A program made the translations under genes and the position numbers. A model generated the notes under the pieces. It was not told the DNA's origin. It saw nothing but the letters and a program-made list of their open reading frames with translations, and ran no database searches. A stretch of 64,000 nucleotides of DNA. Source: Candidatus Sulfotelmatobacter sp. Lineage in GTDB: Bacteria; Acidobacteriota; Terriglobia; Terriglobales; Acidobacteriaceae. The stretch is taken from positions 1 through 64,000 of the forward strand of contig JASHOH010000015.1 in NCBI GenBank assembly GCA_030041215.1, written 5' to 3'. The stretch's first letter is position 1. Each line of letters starts with the position of its first letter. Below, in pieces: positions 5,923 through 15,109 of this stretch.

Positions 5923-8151
5923 ATGAGATCCAACCGCACTCCTGCAGCGAACTCCCGCCTCTACCTCCTCAGCGCGATCTTGTTAGCGTGGTGTCTCGCG
6001 ATCTGCGCGCGTCTGGTTTACCTGCAAATTTTCCGCTACGGATTCTTCGTCAAGCAAGCCGAGCACCAGCAACAGCGCGCGATTCCGCTCTCGGCGAAGC
6101 GCGGCATTATCTACGATCGCAACGGGCACGAGTTGGCGATGTCAGTGCTCGTGGATTCAGCCTTTGCTGTTCCTTCCGAAGTCAAAGATCTGCCAACTTC
6201 GATTTCGCTGATCACGCGCATCACCGGTGAAGACCGAAACGTCGTGCTGGCCGATTGCCAGAATCACAAGACCTTCTGCTGGGTTGCACGCAAGGCCGAT
6301 GACGAAACGATTGAACGCATCAAGTCATTAAATCTCCAGGGCATTCATTTTCAGAAGGAGCCGAAACGCTTTTATCCTGCCCGCGGCCTGGCGGCGCAGG
6401 TAGTCGGGTCTGTCGGGATGGAAGATGCCGGGCAGAGCGGCATCGAGCACGAGTTTGACGACGAACTGCGCGGTCGCGCCGGCAAAATGTTTATTTCTGT
6501 CGATGCGCGGAGGCAGTGGTTCTCTGATGTGGAGAAGCAACCCGAGCCCGGCGAAAACACTGTTCTGACTATTGACAAAAATATTCAGTACATCGCCGAA
6601 AAGGAACTCGATCAGGCGATTCACGATACGCAAGCCATTGCCGGCACAGTGATCGTAGAGAATCCGCACACCGGCGAAGTCCTGGCACTGGCGAACCGGC
6701 CAACGTTCAATCCCAATCTGCGCAGGGAAATTACGCCCGCCGCGCTGACGAATCGTGCGGTGAGCTACATCTACGAGCCGGGGTCCACATTCAAACTCGT
6801 CACGATTTCGGCGGCTCTGGAAGAGAAGCTGACGAATCCCAACGAAATTTTCGATTGCCAAATGGGATCGATTGTCTACAACGGCATGCGCATCCGCGAT
6901 TCGAAGCCGCATGGGCTCTTACCGGTGTGGGGCGTGCTGGCTGAATCGAGCGACGTTGGCGCGATCAAGATCGCGCTGCGGCTGGGCGAAGATCGCTTTT
7001 ACAAATACATTCGCGCCTATGGATTCGGTCAGCAAACCGGAATCGAGTTGCCGGGGGAAACCCGCGGCATGACCAGGCCCGTAAGCCGATGGTCGAAAGT
7101 TTCGATCGCGGCGATTTCCATGGGCCAGGAAATTGGCATTTCGCCGATTCAACTCGCCTCGCTCGTTTCGACGTTTGCGAACGACGGAGTGTGGATCTCG
7201 CCGCACATCCTTATGGGCAAAGTAGAGCCGCAGGGATCACCCAAGACGGTGGCGTTTCATCCCGGAGCTTCACATCGCGTGATCTCGAGTTACACGGCTG
7301 CCGAAATGCGCGCCATGATGCAGAAAGTCGTTCTCGAAGGCACGGGCCGCAAGGCAATTTTGGAAGGCTACACCTCCGCGGGGAAGACGGGGACGGCGCA
7401 AAAGGTCGACCCTGCGACGGGAGCATACTCAAAGACAAAATACATCGGATCATTCGCCGGATTTGCACCGCTGAACAATCCGCAGATCGTTGTGGCCGTG
7501 ATTCTGGATTCAGCCGTTGGCCTGCATCAAGGCGGACAGGTTTCTGCGCCAGTGTTTCATCGCATCGCGCAGCAGGTGTTGGAATACCTGCACGTGCCAC
7601 ACGATTTGCCACTGGCTCCGCAGCACCAGTTGCTGCTGGCGCAGGCGAAAATGAAAGATAATGATCTGGAAGAGGGAACGCCGGACCATCCGGGCGAGCC
7701 GCTCGAAACTGCCGACATTAGCAATTCGGCCGAGACTGCTAAATCCAGTGTGGCCCGGGCGCTCCCTTCGACTTCGCTCGGGGCTAGCCTGCCCGCGAAT
7801 GGGGCGTCCTCACCCGCAACCAGCGCCACGACGGGACCCGTCGTGCAGGCCGCGCTAAGACTGGTTGAGCCCACACCAAGTTCTGCCATACAACCTCAGT
7901 CGAATGTGCCTCCCCCAGGCACCCAACAATCCTCCACGCCCATGACTGGCACCGTTGTACTGGATGTCGAGCAGGGCGGCATTGTCGTGCCGTCATTTGT
8001 TGGCAAGACAGTGCGAGCTGCCATCGAAGCCGCTCAAGATGCAGGATTGGAACTGGAGGCCGTCGGCAGTGGTGTGGCCAGGCAACAGAACCCTCCGGCG
8101 GGGACGCATGTGGCCAGCGGCGCGCACGTAACTGTGCAGTTCGGGAGATGA
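5923..8151 (+). CDS. ftsI: Penicillin-binding protein, FtsI/SpoVD type with PASTA domain
   Basis: Class B transpeptidase that cross-links septal peptidoglycan. N-terminal membrane anchor (LYLLSAILLAWCLAICARL, residues about 11-29), a PBP dimerisation domain (about 60-220), then the transpeptidase with the three active-site boxes: STFK with Ser288, SSD in ESSDVGAIK, and KTG in SAGKTGTAQ. A proline/alanine-rich linker (about 590-680) leads to one C-terminal PASTA domain (VPSFVGKTVRAAIEAAQDAGL onward), a module that binds muropeptides. A PASTA tail on an FtsI-like protein is more like SpoVD or PBP2x than E. coli FtsI. It is the last division gene here. No mur gene follows. Confidence 0.92.
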   Translation: MRSNRTPAANSRLYLLSAILLAWCLAICARLVYLQIFRYGFFVKQAEHQQQRAIPLSAKRGIIYDRNGHELAMSVLVDSAFAVPSEVKDLPTSISLITRITGEDRNVVLADCQNHKTFCWVARKADDETIERIKSLNLQGIHFQKEPKRFYPARGLAAQVVGSVGMEDAGQSGIEHEFDDELRGRAGKMFISVDARRQWFSDVEKQPEPGENTVLTIDKNIQYIAEKELDQAIHDTQAIAGTVIVENPHTGEVLALANRPTFNPNLRREITPAALTNRAVSYIYEPGSTFKLVTISAALEEKLTNPNEIFDCQMGSIVYNGMRIRDSKPHGLLPVWGVLAESSDVGAIKIALRLGEDRFYKYIRAYGFGQQTGIELPGETRGMTRPVSRWSKVSIAAISMGQEIGISPIQLASLVSTFANDGVWISPHILMGKVEPQGSPKTVAFHPGASHRVISSYTAAEMRAMMQKVVLEGTGRKAILEGYTSAGKTGTAQKVDPATGAYSKTKYIGSFAGFAPLNNPQIVVAVILDSAVGLHQGGQVSAPVFHRIAQQVLEYLHVPHDLPLAPQHQLLLAQAKMKDNDLEEGTPDHPGEPLETADISNSAETAKSSVARALPSTSLGASLPANGASSPATSATTGPVVQAALRLVEPTPSSAIQPQSNVPPPGTQQSSTPMTGTVVLDVEQGGIVVPSFVGKTVRAAIEAAQDAGLELEAVGSGVARQQNPPAGTHVASGAHVTVQFGR

Positions 8152-8157
8152 AAAACC

Positions 8158-8252
8158 TTACCGCCGAGCACGCCGAGATCGCCGGACGAGGCCAAACCTC
8201 CGGGTCTATAAGGCTCTACCTCCTCGGCGTCCTCCGCGCTCTCGGCCGGTGA
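8158..8252. repeat. ACCGCCGAG.../...CTCGGCCGGTG imperfect palindrome
   Basis: After the ftsI stop the DNA reads TTACCGCCGAGCACGCCGAG, then after a loop CTCGGCGTCCTCCGCGCTCTCGGCCGGTGA, an imperfect inverted copy. It fits the CCGCGGAGGACGC-like repeat vocabulary also seen at 15058-15101 and 16930. It may double as an RNA 3' end for the division cluster. There is no T-run. The rest of 8152-8346 shows no gene. Confidence 0.5.
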
Positions 8253-8346
8253 GTCCTTCCCGTTTGACCCACTGAAAAACCACGTGTTACGGTAAACAGT
8301 CGCTAATCCGGCAGGCTAGCCACTGCCCGCCCGACTGAGGTCTGAT

Positions 8347-9507
8347 TTGTCTTCGGTTGAATCCACTCCCGCCGGCGCCACAACCGTTCGCAAGACTGCG
8401 CTGAACGCTGTCCATCGCCAGATGGGCGCGAAGATGGTGGATTTCAATGGCTGGGAGATGCCGGTCGAATATCCCGCTTCGATCGGGGGCGGCATCATTA
8501 ACGAGCACATGGCGGTGCGCACCGGCGTTGGCATGTTCGACGTCAGCCATATGGGAGACATTCGGCTGGTCGGCCCTGAGGCGCTCGCGGCGGTGCAGCA
8601 TATTTCTATGAACGACGCTTCGCGGCTGGCGGTGGGCCAGGCGCAGTATTCGGCACTGCTCTATCCGCAAGCGACGTTCGTTGATGACGTGATCGTGCAC
8701 CGCCTCGGCGAAGAAGAATATCTACTGGTGATCAACGCCGGCACGCGCGAAAAAGATTTCAGTTGGGTGCGCGGCAATACGCGCCAGTTCGACTGCGACG
8801 TGGAAGATTTGTCGGATGCGTTTACGCAGATCGCGATTCAGGGCCCAAAGGGCGTTGATGTTCTGCAAAAGCTAACCGACGCTGACTTGAGTGCAGTCAA
8901 GTTTTACTGGCTCACGCGAGGAACGGTTTGCGGGCTGAGGAATATATTGATTGCCCGCACGGGTTACACCGCAGAAGATGGATTTGAGATATACATTCCC
9001 GCTGACGAGGCGACCAGCGCGCGGGTCTGGTATGAGATTCTGGCTGCGGGCAAAGAATTCGAGCTCGTGCCGTGCGGCTTGGGCGCGCGCAACACTTTGC
9101 GGCTTGAGGGCAAACTTCCACTCTACGGTCACGAGATTTCCGATACGATAAGCGTTTGGGAAGCTGGACTCGACCGCTTCTGCAAGATGGAGAAATCCGA
9201 GTTTGTCGGTCGCGATGCGCTCGTGAAGGCGAAAGCCGAGAGCGTGAAGCGTACGCTCGTCGGACTCGAAATGGTCGAGCGGGGAATCGCCCGTGATGGA
9301 TACAAAGTTTTGGATAGCAGCAGGCGCGAAATTGGATACGTGACTAGCGGTTCGCCTGCGCCGTTTCTGAAAAAGAATATCGCGCTGGCATATGTGCCGC
9401 CGGAGTTGTCGGAGGTTGGCACCGCATTGAAGGTGGAAATTCGCGGCCAGGGCGTAGGAGCGAAGGTAGTGCCGACGCCCTTTTATAAGAGGCCAAAAAA
9501 GGTTTAA
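8347..9507 (+). CDS. gcvT: Glycine cleavage system T protein (aminomethyltransferase)
   Basis: Transfers the methylene carbon from aminomethyl-lipoyl GcvH to tetrahydrofolate, releasing ammonia. 386 residues, normal for the family. Marks: MGAKMVDFNGWEMPVEY at about 26, MFDVSHMGDI, the folate-binding region with ARTGYTAEDGFEIYIP, and the C-terminal barrel domain with VGLEMVERGIARDG and GYVTSGSPAPFLKKNIALAYV. TTG start is chosen: a TGAGG ribosome site lies about 7 nt before it and no ATG lies close to the expected N-terminus. First gene of the gcvT - tlpA-like - gcvH - gcvPA - gcvPB series. Confidence 0.95.
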   Translation: MSSVESTPAGATTVRKTALNAVHRQMGAKMVDFNGWEMPVEYPASIGGGIINEHMAVRTGVGMFDVSHMGDIRLVGPEALAAVQHISMNDASRLAVGQAQYSALLYPQATFVDDVIVHRLGEEEYLLVINAGTREKDFSWVRGNTRQFDCDVEDLSDAFTQIAIQGPKGVDVLQKLTDADLSAVKFYWLTRGTVCGLRNILIARTGYTAEDGFEIYIPADEATSARVWYEILAAGKEFELVPCGLGARNTLRLEGKLPLYGHEISDTISVWEAGLDRFCKMEKSEFVGRDALVKAKAESVKRTLVGLEMVERGIARDGYKVLDSSRREIGYVTSGSPAPFLKKNIALAYVPPELSEVGTALKVEIRGQGVGAKVVPTPFYKRPKKV

Positions 9508-9513
9508 ATTGAG

Positions 9514-9999
9514 ATGCGTCGCCTGCTTGTCAGTCTTCTCAGCTGTCTCCCACTGCTCAGCTGCTACGGCGGCTCGCGGCCGCCGCATATTGGCCAGCCT
9601 GCGCCCGATTTCACCGTTCGGGACGCCGATCGGACGGTATCGCTGAGGCAGTTTCGCGGGCAGGTTCTTGTGCTGAACTTTTGGGGAACCTTTTGCCCAC
9701 CTTGCGTCGAAGAAATGCCATCGCTGATCAGCATGGCGCAAAGTAGGAAGTCGAAAGGCGTGACTGTGCTTGGAATTAGCATCGATGTAGATACCGACGC
9801 CTACCACAGGTTTCTAGTGAATCACGGTGTGAGCTTCCTCACCGTGCAAGACCCTGGCCAGAAGACCGGCAACTTGTATGGAACACATGGTTGGCCGGAG
9901 ACCTATATCATCGACCGTGACGGCGTGGTTCGCCGTAAATTTATAGGGCCGGTGGACTGGAATGCCCGTCAAATTCGCGATTATCTGGAGAAACTTTGA
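9514..9999 (+). CDS. TlpA-like thioredoxin lipoprotein
   Basis: 161 residues. A short hydrophobic leader ends LLSCYGG, a lipobox, so this is probably a lipoprotein facing the periplasm. The rest is a peroxiredoxin/TlpA fold: HIGQPAPDFTVRDADR, the redox centre WGTFCPPCVEEMP (CxxC), IDVDTDAYHRFLV, and the cis-proline region HGWPETYIIDRDG. Such proteins reduce disulfides in extracytoplasmic proteins, often during cytochrome maturation. It sits 6 bp after gcvT and is likely co-transcribed, but a metabolic link to glycine cleavage is not evident. Confidence 0.88.
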   Translation: MRRLLVSLLSCLPLLSCYGGSRPPHIGQPAPDFTVRDADRTVSLRQFRGQVLVLNFWGTFCPPCVEEMPSLISMAQSRKSKGVTVLGISIDVDTDAYHRFLVNHGVSFLTVQDPGQKTGNLYGTHGWPETYIIDRDGVVRRKFIGPVDWNARQIRDYLEKL

Positions 10000-10139
10000 T
10001 AAATGTTGACCATTGTTGACGCTGGAGTCTGGAAAAGGTAGCCGCGGCCGACTTGGCCGTAGTGTTAGTGGAAGCGGATATCGGATTTAAGCTACAGAGC
10101 GCACGGAGTAACACGGTTTAGCTAGGAGCTAGAAGCTTT

Positions 10140-10529
10140 ATGCCTTATCCCACAGATCGCAAGTACACGAAGTCGCACGAGTGGATTCAGGCAAACGGAA
10201 AATCGGCCACGGTCGGCATCACTGACCACGCCCAGGAAGCGCTCGGCGACATTGTTTTCGTCGAATTGCCCAAGGTCGGGACCGAGCTCGCGGTCGGCAA
10301 GCCTTTTGGCACGGTCGAATCGGTGAAAGCGGTTTCGGATTTGTTTACTCCGGCTTCAGGGAAAGTCACCGAAATCAACGGCGAGCTAGCCACGTCACCC
10401 GAGAAAGTAAATAAGGATGCGCACTCAGCCTGGATGATCAAGATCGCTTTGAGCGATCCCAAGCAATTGGACGGGCTGCTCTCTGCTGCCGATTACGAGA
10501 AGTTTGTGGCGGAAGAAGGCGGGCATTGA
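10140..10529 (+). CDS. gcvH: Glycine cleavage system H protein
   Basis: Lipoyl carrier that shuttles the aminomethyl group between the P, T and L proteins. 129 residues, standard length. The lipoylated lysine is Lys63 in the motif VESVKAVSD. The preceding GDIVFVELPKVG and following GEL.TSPEKVNKDAHSAWMIKI are characteristic. It lies about 140 bp after the thioredoxin gene; the gap contains a short direct repeat GTTGACCATTGTTGAC and no gene. Confidence 0.97.
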   Translation: MPYPTDRKYTKSHEWIQANGKSATVGITDHAQEALGDIVFVELPKVGTELAVGKPFGTVESVKAVSDLFTPASGKVTEINGELATSPEKVNKDAHSAWMIKIALSDPKQLDGLLSAADYEKFVAEEGGH

Positions 10530-10629
10530 AGGATTGCCAACTGACCTCCAACTGGCAACGTTAATCCGGCACGCCGGTGACGCAGGTCACAGTCGAAAGC
10601 GTTCTCTCTGACATCTAATTAAATTTATT

Positions 10630-12006
10630 ATGCGCTACCTACCCAAATCCCCTGCTGACCGGGAAGCCATGCTGAAGGCGCTGGGCCTGCGGTCGGTCGA
10701 CGATCTTTTTGCGCCCGTTCCGGCGGAGTACCGCCTGAATCGCGACCTGAAAATTCCGCGGCAGATGGCGGAATCGGAGATCATGGATTATTTCCGCCAG
10801 CGTTCGCGCGAGAACGGCGAGGGTTACATGAGTTTTCTCGGTGCGGGAGCGTACCTGCACTATCGGCCCGTCATTATAGATTCGCTGATCTCGCGCGGCG
10901 AATTTCTCACTGCCTATACGCCATATCAGGCGGAAATCTCGCAAGGCACCCTGCAATCGATCTTCGAATTTCAGACGATGATTTGCGAGCTGACCGGCAT
11001 GGAAGTGGCGAATGCTTCCATGTATGACGGCTCGACAGCCGCAGCTGAGGCCGTGATGATGGCGGTGCGGCTGACCGGGCGAAGGTCGGTTGTGGTCGCG
11101 CGGAGTCTGCATCCCGAGTATCGCGAGGTGCTGGCGACGTATGCCACGCATCAGGACATGCCACTGTCGGTAGCTAATTTCGGCGGCGATGGGCGGCTGA
11201 ATCTTCACGAGCTGGAAAATTCAGTTTCATCAGAAACCGCGGCAGTACTGATTCAATCCCCCAATTTCTTTGGAACAATTGAAGACGCAGCGGCAGTTGC
11301 AGATATCGCGCACAAGAATGGGGCGCTGCTTGTGGTTTCGATCGCCGAAGCGGTCTCGCTAGGAATTGTCGAGCCGCCGCGCGACGCTGCCATCATTGCC
11401 ATGGAAGCGCAGTCATTTGGCGTGCCGCTGGGCTTCGGCGGTCCATATTGTGGTGTAATCGCCACGCGCGAAAAATTTGTGCGCCAGATGCCGGGGCGGC
11501 TCGTGGGGCAAACAGTCGACAAGCAAGGCAGGCGAGGGTTCGTGCTGACGCTTGCCACCCGGGAACAGCACATTCGCCGCGAGAAAGCGACTTCCAACAT
11601 CTGCACGAACCAGGCTTTGGTTGCGCTGATGGTCAATATCTTCATGACGGTGTACGGCAAGGTTGGATTAAAGGAATTGGCAAAACAGAATTTGGCGAAA
11701 ACGGCGTATGCCGCAGGACAATTCGCGAGACATGGAAAGGTTCTGTTCAGCGATGCTCCGCGGTTTAACGAATTCGTTGTGGAGACAAGCGAAGATCCGG
11801 CGGCCATCAACTCTCGCCTGCTCGGTCACAAGATTGTCGGGGGCTTGCCGCTCAAGAAGTTTTATCCCGAGCTCGGCAATGCCGCTTTGTGGTGCTGCAC
11901 GGAGATGACCACGCGATCAGCAATTGACACAGCCGTCGGGTTGGTTGCTGAGAGCGAACGCTCGGTAAAGTCGGCGAAAGAAGAGGCCGAGGAGGTGGCG
12001 CGATGA
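10630..12006 (+). CDS. gcvPA: Glycine dehydrogenase (decarboxylating), subunit 1
   Basis: N-terminal half of the two-subunit P protein. It has the PLP-enzyme fold but not the PLP lysine, which is in subunit 2. 458 residues, usual for the split form. Typical segments: [15 protein letters not shown] at the start, [54 protein letters not shown] and the [17 protein letters not shown] block. It overlaps gcvPB by 4 bp (ATGA), so the two subunits are translationally coupled in about 1:1 ratio. Confidence 0.97.
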   Translation: MRYLPKSPADREAMLKALGLRSVDDLFAPVPAEYRLNRDLKIPRQMAESEIMDYFRQRSRENGEGYMSFLGAGAYLHYRPVIIDSLISRGEFLTAYTPYQAEISQGTLQSIFEFQTMICELTGMEVANASMYDGSTAAAEAVMMAVRLTGRRSVVVARSLHPEYREVLATYATHQDMPLSVANFGGDGRLNLHELENSVSSETAAVLIQSPNFFGTIEDAAAVADIAHKNGALLVVSIAEAVSLGIVEPPRDAAIIAMEAQSFGVPLGFGGPYCGVIATREKFVRQMPGRLVGQTVDKQGRRGFVLTLATREQHIRREKATSNICTNQALVALMVNIFMTVYGKVGLKELAKQNLAKTAYAAGQFARHGKVLFSDAPRFNEFVVETSEDPAAINSRLLGHKIVGGLPLKKFYPELGNAALWCCTEMTTRSAIDTAVGLVAESERSVKSAKEEAEEVAR

Positions 12007-13493
12007 AGGACATGATTCGCAAGGCCACGCGCCATGTCAATCAGAATGAAGGCTTGATCTTTGAGAAATCGTCTACCGGAAAAGCCGCGTGGAAGCTGCC
12101 GCCGCTCGATGTTCCTGAAATCGATGCCTCGAAACTTCTCGGCAGTACGGAACGAAAAGACCTCGGCAACATGCCTGAGGTCAGCGAGATCGAAATCATC
12201 CGCCACTTCACCCGGCTTTCGACTTGGAATTACGCAATCGATCTCGGCATGTATCCGCTCGGCTCGTGCACGATGAAATACAACCCGCGCGTGAACGAAG
12301 CGGTAGCGCGGGTAGAGGGAATCGCCAACGGGCACCCCTATCAGCCAGAGAAAATTTCGCAGGGCGCACTGCAAATTCTGAAAACTCTGAGCGATTGCCT
12401 GATCGAAATTACAGGCATGGATGCGATCACGCTGCAGCCGGCAGCGGGCGCGCATGGCGAACTGACGGGGCTACTGCTGGTCCGCGCCTATCACCATTCG
12501 AAGGGCAAACCGCGCAAAAAGGTTCTGATTCCAGACTCAGCTCACGGAACCAACCCGGCGACAGCGGCCATGGTCGGTTATGCGGTAGAGAACTTGAAGT
12601 CCGACGCTCGCGGCATGGTCGACATCTCCGCTTTAGCGGCGCAGATGAACGAAGAAGTGGCTGCGCTCATGCTGACTAATCCCAATACGCTGGGAATTTT
12701 CGAGCAGGACATTTACAAGATCGCTGACATTCTCCACGCTCGCGGCGGGTTGCTTTACATGGATGGCGCCAATATGAATGCGCTTGTGGGGAAAGTGCGG
12801 CCCGGAGATTTCGGCGTCGATCTGATGCACCTGAACTTGCATAAGACGTTTTCTACGCCGCACGGCGGCGGCGGGCCGGGATCTGGGCCCGTGGCGGTGA
12901 AGAAATTTTTGGAGGCATTTCTTCCTAAGCCGGTCGTGGTTACGAAGCCAGATGGCACCCTGGGTTTTGATTACAATCGTCCGCAGTCTGTGGGGCGAGT
13001 ACGCGCTTTCTACGGCAACTTCGGAATGTTCGTGCGCGCCTTGGCTTACATCCAGGCGAATGGCCCCGAGGGTCTGCGGCAAACCACTGAAGACGCCGTG
13101 CTCAACGCCAACTACATTCGCAAAGGGCTTGAGGGTGCCTACGATCTGCCTTACTCCACGCCCAATATGCACGAAGTCGTGTTCAGCGACAAGCTGCAAG
13201 CGAAAAAAGGCGTGCGCACCATGGACATTGCCAAGCGGCTCATCGATTACGGATTCCATCCTTATACGACTGCTTTCCCACTGATTGTCCCCGGCGCCAT
13301 GATGATTGAGCCGACCGAGAGCGAATCCATTGAAGAAATGGACTTGTTCATCGACGCGATGAAATCGATTGCCGAAGAAGTGGAACAAGATCCGCAGACC
13401 GTGCTCGATGCGCCGCATTCCACGCGAGTTTCGCGGCTCGACGAAACAGCAGCAGCGCGCAAGCCGGTGCTGCGGTGGAAGCCTACTGCATAG
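12003..13493 (+). CDS. gcvPB: Glycine dehydrogenase (decarboxylating), subunit 2
   Basis: Catalytic half of the P protein. It decarboxylates glycine with PLP and passes the aminomethyl group to lipoyl-GcvH. The PLP lysine is in [15 protein letters not shown]. Other marks: [10 protein letters not shown], the [14 protein letters not shown] block and [13 protein letters not shown]. 496 residues, expected size. No lipoamide dehydrogenase (L protein) gene lies in this window; it must be encoded elsewhere or shared with pyruvate dehydrogenase. Confidence 0.97.
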   Translation: MKDMIRKATRHVNQNEGLIFEKSSTGKAAWKLPPLDVPEIDASKLLGSTERKDLGNMPEVSEIEIIRHFTRLSTWNYAIDLGMYPLGSCTMKYNPRVNEAVARVEGIANGHPYQPEKISQGALQILKTLSDCLIEITGMDAITLQPAAGAHGELTGLLLVRAYHHSKGKPRKKVLIPDSAHGTNPATAAMVGYAVENLKSDARGMVDISALAAQMNEEVAALMLTNPNTLGIFEQDIYKIADILHARGGLLYMDGANMNALVGKVRPGDFGVDLMHLNLHKTFSTPHGGGGPGSGPVAVKKFLEAFLPKPVVVTKPDGTLGFDYNRPQSVGRVRAFYGNFGMFVRALAYIQANGPEGLRQTTEDAVLNANYIRKGLEGAYDLPYSTPNMHEVVFSDKLQAKKGVRTMDIAKRLIDYGFHPYTTAFPLIVPGAMMIEPTESESIEEMDLFIDAMKSIAEEVEQDPQTVLDAPHSTRVSRLDETAAARKPVLRWKPTA

Positions 13494-13585
13494 TCCAAAT
13501 CAAGAACCAAAAACGACACGAAGTCGCACGAAGGCACCAATTCCGCTTCTTTGGCCTCGCTTGTTCCTGGAGCGGTTCGTTTCGG

Positions 13586-13750
13586 TTAGCTCTTCTTCGA
13601 GGTCACCGCAAAAAACGCCGCGGCTTCCTGCTCAACATTTTTGCTGCCGCATTTAGGGCACTTCGGGACCTCGTGGTCGTGTTCATTCAGGCTCAGGACA
13701 AGTTCGAAGGTCTTATGGCAATCGAGGCAGACATAATCGTAAACGGGCAT
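13586..13750 (-). CDS. Small zinc-ribbon protein, FmdB family
   Basis: A 54-residue protein missed by the ORF track. It reads MPVYDYVCLDCHKTFEL..., then KCPKCGSKNVEQ, ending AVTSKKS. Two CxxC pairs (CLDC and CPKC) form a zinc ribbon typical of the FmdB family, in which the sequence begins MP-x-Y-x-Y-x-C. GGAGG lies 8 nt before the ATG on the minus strand. The family is widespread and its role is not settled. Convergent with gcvPB. Confidence 0.85.
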   Translation of the reverse strand: MPVYDYVCLDCHKTFELVLSLNEHDHEVPKCPKCGSKNVEQEAAAFFAVTSKKS

Positions 13751-13845
13751 GGGGAGACCTCCCGTGAGAAACTCTTTGAGAGAATTGTAACGCTGCGCAC
13801 AACCTTGTAAATCACAAAATCTCAGGATGCTGTCATCCTGCCTTT

Positions 13846-14034
13846 CAACTCATGATGTCATCCCGATGGGAGAGCCAGCTCCCGGAGCCATCTTACGATG
13901 CACGGCAATTGCCGCGAAGGAGAAAAGAACATCTCAGTGCATGCGGCGTGGTGATTCCAACCCCGCTGCGGAAACGGTTTCCCGGGTGACATACAGTCCC
14001 TCTCGCGGCTTTCGCCGCGTTCGGGATGACTCGG
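13846..14034. repeat. Imperfect palindromic element (TCATCCC...GGGATGA type)
   Basis: The 337-bp space between the zinc-ribbon gene and the DUF2911 gene holds no gene. It contains TGATGTCATCCCGATGGGAG near its start and CGTTCGGGATGACTCGGTGA near its end as inverted tips, with small nested palindromes such as GGGAGAGCCAGCTCCC and CGGCTTTCGCCG. The layout matches the element at 2296-2478. Confidence 0.6.
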
Positions 14035-14087
14035 TGACGGGCACCGCATCGGTCCGCGCCCACAACGCGGAGCTGCCAGGTTGGGGT

Positions 14088-14615
14088 CTACGGCTTGATA
14101 TCCACCGAAGCGCGGGTGGTTTCCCAGTCCAGGTGCATCACGCATCCATCGGCGGTCTTCTCATAGGAAATCGTGAAATTCTCTACCGGCGAAGGCAACT
14201 TGGAAACCTTCATATCGACCCTTGCCAGTTCATCGCTTTCATACTTGTAGGGAATACCCCACTCTCCGGTTTTCTTGTTAATGATGAGCTTCCAACTGTC
14301 GCGGCCGGGTACAGTGAAAATCGTATAACTGCCCGCCGGCACCCGTTTGCCGCCGACGAGCGGGTCTGTGTTGGTCACGAACGTGCTGGCTTCGTTCGCT
14401 CCAGTACGCCAGACCTGATCGTAAGGCACCAGATCGCCATAAATCTTGCGGCCCCGCATGCGCGGACTGGAGTAATCCGTCTTGACGGTTTTGCCTCCGC
14501 CAAGATCGCAGCTCGCAGAAGCAGGAGGGCTGGGTTTGCCTCCGCTCATTTGGGCGAAAGCGGCGGAACTGAGAAAGACTGCTGTGACAGCGAGACAGAC
14601 GATTCGGTTTCGCAT
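14088..14615 (-). CDS. Secreted DUF2911 family protein
   Basis: 175 residues from MRNRIVCLAV, which has AAGGAG about 6 nt upstream. The longer track start runs through the AGCACTTAG repeat and is rejected. N-terminal signal peptide (IVCLAVTAVFLSSAAFA, cleavage before QMSGG). The body matches the DUF2911 pattern: DYSSPRMRGRKIYGDLVPYDQVWRTGANEAS, VGGKRVPAGSYTIFTVPG, and W.LIINKKTGEWG. Family members are exported proteins of Bacteroidetes and Acidobacteria with unknown role. Confidence 0.85.
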   Translation of the reverse strand: MRNRIVCLAVTAVFLSSAAFAQMSGGKPSPPASASCDLGGGKTVKTDYSSPRMRGRKIYGDLVPYDQVWRTGANEASTFVTNTDPLVGGKRVPAGSYTIFTVPGRDSWKLIINKKTGEWGIPYKYESDELARVDMKVSKLPSPVENFTISYEKTADGCVMHLDWETTRASVDIKP

Positions 14616-14628
14616 GAAGTCTCCTTGT

Positions 14629-14745
14629 ATTGAGCACTTAGCATTTGGCACTTGGCATTTTGCCATTTCAGGTCACGCCAGCTTCGGCACGAAACTCCAC
14701 CTGGCTAAATGCTAATGGCCAACTGCTAAGTGCTTGGACGCTCCG
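14629..14745. repeat. AGCACTTAGCA-type inverted repeat
   Basis: GAGCACTTAGCATTTGGCACTTGGCATTT (starting 14633) pairs imperfectly with GGCTAAATGCTAATGGCCAACTGCTAAGTGCTTGG further on; the outer 11 bases AGCACTTAGCA are exact inverted copies. It lies in the divergent space between the DUF2911 gene and the 84-residue ORF and belongs with the repeats at 5812-5910 and 21475-21570. Confidence 0.65.
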
Positions 14746-14801
14746 GCTGAAACATGGAAAGCAAATTATGACGCATCGATCGTGGCAGTTACAATTATTC
14801 A

Positions 14802-15056
14802 ATGCCCGTATTCGAAGAAAAGCAGGAAGAACTGGAACATTACGAGAGGATGATGGGCGTGCCGCGTGGACGCCTTGCTGTGACTATGGATACGATCACT
14901 GACGCTATGGCGCTGGTTGGACAGCACGGCGTCTATTGCCAGAGCCAGCGCTGGCCCGGCAGGCCAGTCATGGACATTCAGATCATCATGAAGAATCTAA
15001 GCGACGCGAAAGAGTTGATTCAGAGCGTCATGGAAGAGCTGAAGAAGAGCAACTAA
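14802..15056 (+). CDS. Hypothetical 84-residue protein
   Basis: Soluble, mixed-charge protein with no signal peptide. Starts MPVFEEKQEELEHYERMMGVPRGRL, then TMDTITDAMALVGQHGVYCQSQRWPG, and ends with a predicted helix (AKELIQSVMEELKKSN). It contains one cysteine and no known motif. Amino-acid use is ordinary and the ORF is not a shadow of another gene, so it is probably real. The ribosome site before ATG is weak. Family not recognised. Confidence 0.6.
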   Translation: MPVFEEKQEELEHYERMMGVPRGRLAVTMDTITDAMALVGQHGVYCQSQRWPGRPVMDIQIIMKNLSDAKELIQSVMEELKKSN

Positions 15057-15057
15057 A

Positions 15058-15101
15058 CCACAGAGGACACCGTACAACTTTGGCTAGTGTGCCCTCTGTG
15101 G
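15058..15101. terminator. Bidirectional stem-loop between convergent genes (CCACAGAGG type)
   Basis: CCACAGAGG (15058-15066) and CCTCTGTGG (15093-15101) form an exact 9-bp stem, with ACAC/GTGT adding imperfect pairing inside. It fills the 53-bp gap between the 84-residue ORF and fadE, which converge, so it could end both transcripts. No T tract follows on either side. The sequence also matches the dispersed CCACGGAG-like repeat vocabulary of the window. Confidence 0.5.
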
Positions 15102-15109
15102 CTGATTTC

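Noticed and set aside
13827-14633. Plus-strand 268-residue ORF across the palindrome and DUF2911 gene
   Set aside because: The minus strand encodes a complete DUF2911 protein with signal peptide and ribosome site; the plus frame is Arg-rich and begins inside the repeat.
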